A stretch of DNA of 64,000 nucleotides from Elysia chlorotica (Eukaryota > Mollusca > Gastropoda > Plakobranchidae), in NCBI GenBank assembly GCA_003991915.1, contig RQTK01000110.1, positions 742,840 to 806,839 on the forward strand, read 5' to 3'. Under the pieces are notes generated by a model. It was not told where the DNA came from. It ran no database searches and saw nothing but the letters and a program-made list of their open reading frames with translations. The stretch's first letter is position 1. Each line of letters starts with the position of its first letter. The translations under genes were made by a program, and so were the position numbers. Positions 35,449-47,821 of the stretch are shown one piece after another.

Positions 35449-36245
35449 GTTGTCTGGGAACATGGTGCAAGATATGTTGAGGAATTCCAAATTAGGCAGA
35501 TAGAAAACAGTGGACAGGGAAATATGTTGAGAAATTGTACAAACTTGACATGTTGTCGATGTCATAAAATTCAACCATGTTCGATTGTAAAAAAATAGTC
35601 GAAAGCAAAAACAAGAGTGAGTGATATTTTTCTTCAACACGTGCGACTTTGTAATGAATATCAAGTTACCTTTCAAACATTAAGCCTTATTCGGATAGTA
35701 CGCTAGTATCGAGAAAAAAAGCTTGCGAAATAATAGGGAAATGATTCACATAATAACTAACTATTCTAGGTGCATCCGTGTACGCGAGTTGTAGAGCAGT
35801 AAACGAGCGATTTGGCTGAGAAGACTCTTTACGTTTCGTCAGCTAAGTTGTGTAATGTGCTATCTCGACTCTAAAAAAATGCTCTAAGCCTATAGTATTT
35901 CTGAAATGAGATAGGAACCTATACAACTGAGATTTCGCTCTGTGCAAATGTCATCTTTCTGTGCTGGTTTCAAATTAAGCTTTGTTTCATTGATTTCGTG
36001 GTAAGACTAGAAGATGCTTTTCTCATACATCAGCTTTACTCACACTCGTCTGTCATGGGCAACTGAATGTTCATTGTTTTCATAGTACATTGTACATGTG
36101 GATAGTTTTTAAAGGATCGAAGCGTATTGTTTGCTTGTTTGCACAGACATGTTTTATATTGACTTAGAGTGTGTGTGTATATATACTATATACTTAGTTT
36201 AGATGAATTATGATAAAATGAGCGAGAAAAAATAAGGGAATGTGG

Positions 36246-36247
<2 letters not shown>

Positions 36248-36289
<42 letters not shown>

Positions 36290-36322
36290 AAGAGAGAGAG
36301 AGACAGAGAGAGAGAGAGAGAC

Positions 36323-36366
<44 letters not shown>

Positions 36367-36382
36367 TTACAGACAGACAGAT
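36248..36382. repeat. (GA)n-(GACA)n compound microsatellite
   Basis: GA run of about 18 units grading into GACA units. Confidence 0.95.
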
Positions 36383-37383
36383 AGGCACGCACATAGACGG
36401 ACACACAGGTGGACAGATGGGTAGAAAGATGGATTGAGATAGAGATGTAGACAGAGAAGGGGGAGATAGGCCTAGAAAGAGCAAAAACAAAACAAAATTG
36501 GAGAGAGGGAGGGAAAGCAAAAAATGGAGGAAGGGAGAGAACGAAAAAAAAGAAAAGGGAAGAATAACAATCCCTCGCTTAATTGCTTTACGTTTAATAT
36601 ATTCATTTTAATATTTAAACCATTCCCAATATAATTATACCATGGACACAGTACAAAATAAACTATGAGCAAAGCTTCATTGGTTTTGTTAGGAGCTTAT
36701 TATTTTCGTTGTCAGATTTAAATTTTGTTTGTCTTTCATTTTTATCGCGTTTGTTTACAACTATAAATTTAATATTATTCCGATAAAAACCTTCATAGAA
36801 ACCAATATATTATGCTGTATTTTGCTGGGCAGTCAGGTGCCGTTTTGAAATGTACCCGGTACTCGTCTCTAAAATAAGACGATGGGGAGGGAAAGGTTTT
36901 TAAGAGAGAGGAATCATGGAAGGTAAAAAGAAATGTGTAATTGTACAGTGGTGAATGATAATGCGACGGTTTTTAAACGTCTGGCGTCAGCAGCAATGAT
37001 ATATCGTGAGTTGTTGTTTTTTTATCCTCCTCCTCCTAGTACTACTACTACTACTATAATCATGTACTACCTATTATGTATTTTCTTTTTAATAACAATA
37101 ACGATAATTTTCTGTACTAAAATGTGGTGTCTTAAAAGACCAATGAGGCAAAGTCACGGATGTGAAAATAGTTTCTAATAGCTATTTTACACCGATAATG
37201 AAAAGGAAATCAGACTTATGATATGATTTGCCACATTAAAGATAGAATATCAAAATTTGGGGTAAACTTGTTAGAAATGAAGTACCGTTTAACAATACTT
37301 TCAACGTTTAGTGTCGAAGGTGCATTTGCTGTTGCCCTGTGTAGGCTACTAAAAGATGTATTAGATGATTGTGTTTAGAGCTG

Positions 37384-37421
37384 TATAAATAGGTCGCTTG
37401 ACAAGGTACCTGGCTTCAGTC
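37384..37421 (+). promoter_or_regulatory. TATA box plus initiator-like pair
   Basis: TATAAATA at 37384-37391 is followed by TCAGTC at 37416-37421. The spacing from the TATA T to the Inr A is 34, close to a core promoter layout. The transcript would hold ATGs at 37460 (ends after 13 codons) and an 86-codon frame without ATG (37493-37753). Chance occurrence is quite possible. Confidence 0.25.
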
Positions 37422-38480
37422 ATTGACGGTGTTTAAGTTCGTAAAACGGCTACGGTCAGCATGCTACGACGGCACAGGCCGACATTTATGCTTTGGGTCT
37501 AACGTGGTTCCTCTTGCTTGCTCTGGTGATTGAAAGCTGGCAGAAAAAGCTTTGCCGCGGGTTGTATAAACAATATAATGTCCTCAGAGGTAAAGACGTT
37601 CAGTGGTCCTGCTATCCTAAGAGTGCCTATATAGTGGAAAGTCAGAGATTCCGGATTACCCCTTTTATACGGAGGTATTTCCGAAGGTATGCAAGGGACA
37701 CAATCCTTTTCATAGATATGCTGGATTCATTAGTTCGTTCCCTGCTATGCTAAACCCCTAGCCCTATCGACTGTAGAAAACCAACTCAATGCACGAGTAA
37801 TGTGTGTCTTTTTGTCTCTATCTCTACTTCTATCAATACCTAGATCTAGTTTTAATTTTACGTCATATATAAACAGGCCAAGTCATTGAAGAAGGCAAAT
37901 ATTTGTAATACGAGTCAAAGTGAGCAATATCAATAAACTGTTAAGCCCACTATTATAACAGTGTATATTGATGTAGAGTAGACTGAACAAAGTAAATTCT
38001 GAATATCATTCCGTCCTAACTACATGTTCTATGTTGATAGATATCGATCACGGTTACGCTCATTATGCAACAATCTGTTCACCTAATCAATTAGGTGATT
38101 TGGCCCGTTCCAAGGGGACCTCTGAATTTTAGAAAAACTGTTCAGAAGTGTATTGATCAGTTTATATTCTAGAATAGTTAGGACAGAATGGTACTAAGAA
38201 ATCTTTTTTTTTCAATCCTTACTCAGCCTAAACAGCAGTTATTAATGTAAACTGTCCTTACTGTGCCCAACCTTGTCTCTTTCTATAATCTCATATTTTA
38301 TCAGAGACCTCCTTAAGTGAGGCCAAAATCGAGACACAGGGGCAAACATATCTTGGCATGCTACTTTTGTTAGTGTTTGATGCTGTTTGTTTCATTTATT
38401 TTAGACACCACTCATGTACACATAATTTTCTAGACATCAACAACATTCACGAAAAAGAAAAAAATTGTGTTTAAACATTT

Positions 38481-40283
38481 GAAACTGTTTATTTATCTTT
38501 TATATCAGTGATGGAACATGTCTGTGATATTTCCTTATACAGCATCTTTGAACGACTTCTTTACAGATCTACCAAACCATAGTTATTAAAAGATCGGATT
38601 AAAACAATGCCTTAACATGCAAAGAAAATCATTGTCAGAGGTGCATTTCTGTGATGCACCAAATAAAAACATGTGCAGATAAAATCCTTCTCAAGAAAAA
38701 TTAATAATTTAATAACATTTATTCATTTTACACTCAGATGGCAATCCACAGCATATAGTGTAATTGCAAACTGTTAAATGCATTGTCTCTTTATCAATTC
38801 TTTTTTTTTTTTTTTAAACAGAAAAATACAGACAAATAAAGACATAATATGTTTTATTGTCAACAAAATTCACCAGATTCAAGTAAGAGTTAAAACAAGT
38901 AATCTTTGCTATGTTTTCTATCCTCTACAACATCTGGTATGGGAGAATCCAACCTCAAACTTCTTGATCAGAAGCCCAAACCTCAAGCAGAGTTAGAAAT
39001 GAGTGGCTTAATGTCCAACGTCAGCACTAGATAGACTATAATGTGGATAGAAACCTCTAGCAACCCAGTTATCTGGTACCCTTTGCAATACAATACATGT
39101 GATACCTCGATTAAGGAAAAAAGCAGCTATCCTCATCAAGTGAATGTTGCAAAGATTGCAATGGATTGCCATGTGAAATTTATACCGGTGACTCTTATAT
39201 CATATCTCTTATAGCATATTCATAATCTTCATATGTAATTTATAAATGAGTTGTTGCCAATACATCCCTTTCAGAAGGAGCAAACATTTGTCTTAAAATT
39301 TCTTACAAATGTGACCCTGTAAGAATGGGCAACAAAATTGGATAGGGTATGCCTGTTAGACATGCATACAGAGAAGACACCAAACTTTCAGAAGAAAAAA
39401 ATGCAGAATAAAGGCAGTAGCACTTGAAAAAACTTCAATAATTGTAAAGGAACATTTACTGCTATAAACCCCTAATCCACTCAGTCAAAAACAGAGGTGG
39501 GGTGGGGGGAGGACAAAAAAGGAGTCACTAATGCTGTTAGACAAAAAAATTGTAATCATTTTCTCTGTATGCTCAATTGAAATTGCAATATATCTTTAGT
39601 AGCAATGTATGACCATATACATGATTATAATGTTATTTTACAAGCCTGCTTATTTCGTAAAATAAGTTACAAGATATTTCATATGCAATGAAACACATTT
39701 TTTTCACTGTGAACAGTAAGTATGGCCACATCAGATTCTGTAAAACGATAAAATCTACATAGATACTTTGAATGACTCTGGCAGAGAATAAGAAAGTTTA
39801 TCAGTATAACACAGAGTAATATATTTCATTCAGCCACAAAACAAACAATATGGCTCTGGAAATTGTTCTTACATTCAGAACTTCAAACAAAGTGCTTATT
39901 GTTTTTTTCTTTAAAGGAAAGAATTTAAAGATCTTGATCAGTTGAAAAGGTACATAGATAAATTCTTGACTGCCTTGTTCACGAATTCTTTGTTCCATTT
40001 GTCCGCCTTTCATATTCAATAAATAATCCTTAATTACTAATACTGAAATATCAAAAATTAAAAATGATAAGATGTATCCGGATACCGGTAATGATGAAAT
40101 GATGCATTGGGACATTAGTCTTTATAATCACCATTGTGTCCACTTCACTCCTCAGTGTATGAGCAAGTGAACTCTGATCATCATTTACTTGCTCTACTGA
40201 ATGGACATTTCACACACTTTCGCTCAGGACGAGCCTGTTTTGGAAGAATTAAGATTGCAAAAATAAGCTACTAGGTATAATCA
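38481..40283 (-). other. Downstream/3' UTR region of SUPV3L1
   Basis: AT-rich sequence after the stop. Minus-strand AATAAA at 38718-38723 and 38488-38493 are the clearest polyadenylation candidates, implying a 3' UTR of about 1.6-1.8 kb if used. A SINE fragment lies within it. Confidence 0.35.
39000..39080 (-). mobile_element. SINE 3'-end fragment downstream of SUPV3L1
   Basis: Contains cttaatgtccaacgtcagcac followed by a degraded tagactataatgtggata segment; minus orientation, same strand as the helicase gene, possibly within its long 3' UTR. Confidence 0.5.
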
Positions 40284-43200
40284 TCATCTCTTATTGTTGT
40301 CGCCACTGTCTTCCCCAGAGTCTGGCAGGTCTCTTCTGAGCTCCGCCTCCCACTCTGACCTCAGTTTGTCCAAGACTTCTTTGGTGACCATTCCACTCTC
40401 CACCAGCTTCTGGGCAAGCTTGCTGTTGTTCAACTGCATAGGAAGAAAACGGGAGTACATAACGTAATGTTGATAACACAATCAAAATAGAGTGGATTGC
40501 GTTTAACCTTTCAATGTCATGTGTTTCAAGGCCTATTCCTTGTGAGCCCACTATTTTGGTGAATTTTCAAAAAATTTGTAAAGGTAAAAACTGATTTTTA
40601 TTGTTTTTTTCTATATGGAGAATGTGCAGATCAATACAAAGAGGTACTAGCACAAGAGCATGTAAATGCGCACAACAAGTACCTGGTGTGATGGGAAAAC
40701 GTTAAGAGAATTACACCTTTTGGGGACATCCTATATATTTATTTTATCCCAAGTTCATAGTAAACAATGACTGTGACTGAATATAAGGAATTTGGTGCCT
40801 CGGAAATATTTAAAATCATAAAGCCATAGTCTTAAACAGTTACCATATGCTTTTTTTTTTTTAAATAACAATTACAGCTCCCTTAAGACAGGATATATAA
40901 GAAACAGCCTGATCGCAATGTCTGCTTGAACAACAACGATGAAAAAGCAGGGTGTCAAATATCTCTCATTATTTTTTTCTCTTGCAGGTCTTTATGACCT
41001 AGCACAACTATCCAAGACTTAAGATTAAACCTAGGAATCGAATTTCCAAATCTTATCACACTGATCAATATGTTTTTAAATCTTATCACAGAGATCAATA
41101 CATTTTTAAATCAAGCTGCCTACCTTAGCCTCAGCCTTGGCCTCCTTGGTTGCTCTCTGGTCTTGCTCCAGGCTACTCTGCAGAGGTTTCCTCTCACGGA
41201 TCCGCTGCTTGCGGGTCTTCATGACAAACTCGACGTCCTCCCCATCCTGCATGCCCAGACCCTCGGCGCCCTCCACGACGATGCCCTTGCTCTGATACTC
41301 CTGATTGCGCACCAGCTGCACGATGTTGCGCACCCCGACCTGGATGATGCTGTCCAACTCAGACTGCAGCTCCCGTACCATCGTCACGTCGGGAAACAAG
41401 TCTGGGAAGCGATAACTGCAACAGAGGCAGAGGGCATAGGTCTTTAATAAAAAGGAAGATGGTGAGGGTGTAAGAAGCAATTACTGCTATAGAGGCAGAG
41501 GGTATAAAATTTTAAGAACATAATTGAAAAATGAAGACATGCAAGAGTAAGAATAATTTCTTTTTTTTTTTTTTCAAACTGAATAAATGTGGAGGTATGT
41601 CCACAACTGATTAAAAACAGAGAGTTCATTGAACTATAAAGCTCAACGCGCCGAATAACTGCTTCGCTATGAGACAACTACAGGTCCCGCTCATGTCTAT
41701 GTATTCAGCTTGGTATCTACGGATTGGGAACTGCAGGGTGCTGAGCAACTGACATTGGCAGTGGACCTTTATTCATCCTTTAATGCTCCTCTCTCCAGCT
41801 GCTCTTGAATGGGTGTATAAACTCTTCAAATATCAACCAATGAAATCAGTGAAAAGTCGAAGTTCAATCATCAACTGGTATTCCATTTCTGTATTGTAAA
41901 ACTTTCGATTTGGACTACAATGGTTCTAAGGGTATAACCTTTCAGTCTTTTTTTTTTCCACATTTGCGGCCTTCAGGGGATAACGAAACAAGTTTTTTTT
42001 AAAGATAGTTTGTTAGGGTTTTTTTTAACATGATTTCAAAATTGTTTAATATAAAATACTTTTTGAAGGTTTTTCTTTCATAACATCAAACAAAAGGCAT
42101 GTGAAGGGGGAAAGAATAAAATGGATCTAAATTTTTAGCACATTATGATATAATTTTGAATATAACCCAACACAACTGAACAAAGAAAGGAGGGAAGTCG
42201 GCACAGTGCACCAACCTTAGCCACAAATACAGATCCAGCACATCAAAAACACATTCCAGGTGCACCAGGTCTACCAAATTACCGGCAGGCTTCAAAGGCC
42301 AACCCAGTTGACGGCACAACCAGTCCAGGGTCAGAGGCTCATTGCGACTGAAGCGCCGGGCAAACTGCGATAAGATTTATAAATTTAAATTATAAACTAG
42401 ATTTAATCTAAGTTTATGCAAGATAATTTCTTTTTTAACATTGTTATTGTTAACAGAGTAAATTTCATTCTTCACATGTATCCAGTTGCAAGAACAGAAA
42501 AAAGATTTTCATGTATTGAAATTTTTATATGAAAATGAAGTGTATAAAATGTAAAACTATCTAAAGTTGGTGGCGAAACAATAAAAAAAAGTTACGGTCC
42601 ATAATCCAATGAAAAATCTTAGGGTTTGAATGACAAGAAATCAGAAAGTACAAAAACATTTTGATGTGATAAGATACAGAGTAAAATGTAAAACTATCTA
42701 ATGTGGAGATAAAACAGTTAAAAAATATAACAATTCATAAACCTTCAAAATGTCTTGAAATGAGAGGCTAATGGCCATTAATACTACTGTTACAACTAGT
42801 ATGCATTTGGTTTAAGGCCATTGATTTCATAGTACTTTAAGAGGATATTTTTAAATTCAAACACTGTAATTGTCTTAATTTATCTTTAATATCCCATACT
42901 TTTTTTTAAATCTCACCTTCAAGAACATGGCACAAGCAAATGGCTGTTTGACAGAGATTGGAGCACAGCAGAACACATAGCGCACTCTCAGTGGGAGAGG
43001 AACATGCTCTATCATGTCGGCCAAAAATTTGAAGTCATCGGAATTGCACATAAAGAATGTATCACTGTCCATCTCACAACTCATTTCAAAGATGTCCTGA
43101 AAGTTTTAAAGAATTAGTCGCAGTTTTAACTTTCGACAATATTTAAGGTTCAAGTTGCAGTGTTTTTTTTCTTTTGTTTAGTTGATACCGCTGAAATCTA

Positions 43201-46200
43201 GAGGTTTCAAAATCTTATGATTCTTATGATTTTAAAATATTCAGAAAAGATGAACAAAAAACCTATGAGCTTCAATCACCACAATTGTAATTATTTAGGG
43301 CAATTTTATCAACAAGCAAAGACAAAAATAAATAATATTGTAATAAAGACATTTAAAAAATAAAGGGAATGTTTTTTTTAGACTTAATTGAATTTGCCTC
43401 ACTTTAACATAAAAAGGTATGAAATGCTCAACTTTATGAATCACTTTGATAATTTGAAAACTATGATAAAAGCATAAAAGAGATCCATGTCTTACAATTA
43501 AATTTGATAGGGAGGCTTTGGGAAGATGGTAGGCAAACAACTCAATTTGATCAGCCGTTGGGTGCAATCCACCTTGCTGTGAACCGAATGAAAAATAATG
43601 TTTTGTACATTTTTAGATGAGAAATGAAGTCATATTTTGAAAATATGTTCAGTTTTTAGTCCAAAACATTAAAAATAATAATGACAAGCAAGTTAAATAG
43701 ATTGAAAGATATTAATTCAAGATGGACTTGGGATTCTTGCATCCAATCAATTCAATTTGTCACTGAGTAGAAAATTTGGTTTTCTCTTTATATCAGAGCC
43801 ATTGAACAAATAACAAGTATCTTAATTGTCTCCAATACTAAGCAAAATAAAATTTTCATTTTACCCCGAATTTTTTACACCAATGAGGTGTCAGGTGATT
43901 ATCCATTATTTTAATTATATCATTGAGAAACATCTTATGTATGTATTTATCAGTGCAAAACTTAAGCTCCCAGAAAGCAGGGATGTTGTTGTAAATCAGT
44001 AATGTGATTCTGAGAACTGATCTACAGAGAGCAGCTTCCTACCATGACAGGTTCAATGGGTTGCTTCACAATGTCTTTCAGTATGCGCAAGTCTTTCGAG
44101 TAAAACGTTGTCACTTCTCCGTGCTCATAGGCTGTGTTGTACCGGCCTGCCCTGCCAGCAATCTGAAGGGCTTGAGATGTGGAGATCAAGTCCATCTCAA
44201 TCTCCCCCTTATCATTCATCATTGGCTTCATCACAGAGTAGAATACAATTCTCTTGATAGCCCTGTAAAGGTATTAATTTGAATTATCACCCAGGTAAGG
44301 TTCATACATTATTTGATGATAATTGCAATAAGATTGCTTTTTGAGAAAGCTGAATTTCACATACAATAATATAACTTCCTCATATCTTGCACAATTTGAG
44401 CCAGAGATGAGATATGAATTCCTTACATGGATAGTCATTATTTTAGCTGATTGATTGTTAATTAAACTAAGTCTACAAATAAAAACATTAATAACTCTCT
44501 TTCAATAGTATGGGTTATTGTATAATCTGATAGAATTAAACATGTCATAGAAGAATAGCTTAAAATGCAGTTTACGAATATATATTCTAAAAGAGAATGC
44601 CCAGTTAGGCAAAGAAAAGCATCTATTCAGTTTGCTCAGTGGAATTTGACCCACAATTTACCGCTAAGAAGCTTAGAGTTTGAAAATCCAGATTCTAAAT
44701 TATTATAACTTATACCAACAGGCCACTTTAAATGTTACAATCATGACAAAAGATTCATTTAAATTGTTTTTTTAACATTTGCCTGTGAAAAAAAAATAAA
44801 CATATTCTACATTTCCACACATTAGATGAATTTGAGAATCAACTCACAGGTTCAGGCCCATCCCAATAGCATCTGTGGCTACCATCACTTTACAATCATT
44901 GCTTGTGTCGTTGAATTTATTTGACTGTGAAATTTTGGTAGCTGTGAATGCATAATCAACAAGATGCTACTTTAAATTATTGCAGAATTATCAAGAGTTT
45001 TGTACTTTTTACATTTTGAAATTTTGATGTAAACAAATCAATGTTCATATATCAGTCCTAGATTTAAAAAAAGAAAAGAAAAATATATGTACCTCAAATT
45101 TCTCAGTGCATGAACAAATTTCCTTGAATTAAAGAAAGATTCAGGGAAAACGATAAAATTACAACAACAATAAAAACAAGGATTCTTATTGATTTTAATA
45201 TAGTACCATAAAAAAAGACTCTTTTGGTTGAATCAAACCATTTAAACCTGGCACAAAGGCTTCAAAGTTTTAATGGGAGAAATTAATCTCATTCAGCATA
45301 AAATTGTTGTGAAAGAGGAATAGCCCAATGTAGACCATTAAGAATGTTTTTTTGTTTTATCTATTTTTTTTTCTATGCAGCCAGAAAACTTGACAGTAAA
45401 GTGCAAAGAGCAACTTACATGGAGGTAAAGAGCCATAAATCACAGCGCACTCTTTGTTCAGTTGCTCTAACTGACGGGTCACATAGTAGATGTCATTCTT
45501 GTTGAAGCACACAATGCAATCACCGGGTCTCACATTTTCAAATTTATCTGGCAACAAGCAAGCAATGAATGAATGTAAACAAATGTTTCACATTGTTGAG
45601 TGAAGCCTTGATTTTAACATAATTTGCACAAAATTTAAACTTCATAAAATTGTGAGCCTCACACTTGATTTTAACAGTTCCCTTTTCTTTCTTTTTTTTC
45701 AATTCAAACAGATATTTTGATTCATCTTTTTTAAGATTCAAAGCTTGCACAGAATCATTTGTCATTGCCCAAGCCAAATGTCAAATTTGATTACTCACTC
45801 ATAATTGTGAAGCAACGTTTTCTATGATTTTCATGTTAACACTTGGTGATACAAATTAAAATTAAAAGAAAAAAGCTATCTTCTGGCTAATGAATCTTCA
45901 GAAACCTTTTGACTATCATTAAACTAAAGAAATGAAGAAAACTTTAGTTTAGAGGTTACGCTAAACCAATTTAAGCACATAGAAAACCTACATACCAACA
46001 GAATGGTTCAAATATGTAAGATCTGTCAGGCGTTTATATCTTCGGACCTGAAACAAATGATAGTAGAACAAATCCATGTCAATAAAAATTTGCGTAAATA
46101 GTCTCTCTTAATAATTTCCTTGTCCTGCTCAATATCACCTATGAAATATTAAAAAATCTATAGATAGCTCAAGTGCTTTAATCATTAAGTTTAACATAAT

Positions 46201-47760
46201 TATATTTATTATTAATTTATTAGCAAGTATATAAAATACTGACTCGTTTTACACAACAAAAAAAACACTAAATAACTTAGAAAGTTTTCATCAAGATGAA
46301 TGCCAAAAGCACTTTACCTCCACCTCTTCCCCTGTGGTAAGAGCCAGCTCTCGTACCAAATCTATTGTTGAAGCTTCTCCACACACATGGATCTCCTGGG
46401 CATACAGGCCAAGCAGTGCTCGGGTCCACGCCCAGCCACGCTGCTGATCCTTGATCATCTGGATCTCATCTATGACAGCCACCTCATCTTGTTTATCACA
46501 GAGGGGAGAAAAAAAAAGGGTTGAATTTAAAGTCCTTGTATTCAAGTATTGACTGCCTAATATAAAACTTTGATTGTTATATGCCCAATGGATTTTTTAA
46601 GTGTTTTCTAATCAAGATAAAAAATATTTTTGTTCATAGTTCTTAATAACAATATCTAAGTTTGTACGGAATATGTCTCACCCAATGACATGTAAGATTT
46701 CCAGGTCTCTGCTTATAATTATTTCATAAAAAATTGCTCTAACTTTACAGTAAGTTTTTTAAAGTTTCAAAGTCAGCACACTAGCCTTTCAGAAACATGT
46801 ATATTGAGGGAAGAAATTGTAACAAATAGTCAGTATATAGCCATCTAAACCAAACTAAAAGAAGCACACGCCTAGCCCAAATTTTAATTTCATGAGAGAG
46901 CATTAAGGCCTTTTTGGTTGAGGGATAAAAAGAAGATAAACCAAGCTTACAAGGACTGGTCAGGCTTGCCATTTCCACAGTGCATGCAACATGGCCACTT
47001 GCTGTTCCATCCTCACTGGCATACCTCCTTTCCTCGCCAGTGATTAGATCACAAGGTGTGCCCTATATATAAGAGAGCAATTTTGCTATGAAAAACATGT
47101 ATCTCATATGTTTTGTATCAAAAGTAACTAGAAGTTTAAATCAACCCTCATGTAAATACAGTGAACCTTGGATATAGCAAAATCAGTAGACTAGCTGCAA
47201 AACTTTGTTAAGTCCCAGGTTTCGTCACAAGCAAGGTTGCATTGAACATAATAGATTTGACTCTCTAGAACTTCAATTTAGAATAGTTTTTAGTGTTTTT
47301 GTTGTCTTTTCAATTATTGAAAGTTTTAAAACAGCTTTGGCATGTCAACAAGTGATTTTACTTCCATTATGTAAAATTTGGTTTCAAACAACAAGACATT
47401 TGCAGGGTTCAATGAATAAAAATTGGGGGTAATCTTGAGTTTGAGTAAACATTTTTAAAAGAAGCTGATGCTGCTCGAGCATGGGTGACTGGGCCTAGCC
47501 TAAACCGAGATTTTCAAATACCTTTGATTGTTGGTACTTTGTTCATTCGTTTTATTTCCCAAATAAACCTATAGACCTACATTGTCAGTATATTCAACCT
47601 CACTCTTGTCAACCATGAGCACTAAAGAACTTAAGATGAACCTACGTAATTGCGCGATTCCAACCTCTCCTCTTCTCCCTCTCTCTCTAGATCTAGATTT
47701 AGCATCGCCTGGTTTACACCATAATTAACAGAAATAGATTGATAGATAGATAGATGGAGA

Positions 47761-47821
<61 letters not shown>

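Larger units (their letters stand above)
35449..38480. other. Intergenic between the gap region and the 3' side of SUPV3L1
   Basis: AT-rich with microsatellites and the TATA/Inr-like pair at 37384. The 86-codon frame at 37493-37753 lacks an ATG and has no recognised relatives. Confidence 0.5.

Noticed and set aside
37493-37753. 86-codon frame rich in basic and aromatic residues
   Set aside because: No ATG start, an in-frame stop just upstream, and no recognised homology; kept only as context for the TATA/Inr observation.
41070-41447. 125-codon plus-strand frame
   Set aside because: Antisense shadow of SUPV3L1 exon 15, whose protein is conserved on the minus strand.
44004-44282. Plus-strand frame of 92 codons
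   Set aside because: Antisense shadow of SUPV3L1 exon 11 (QIAGRAGR exon).
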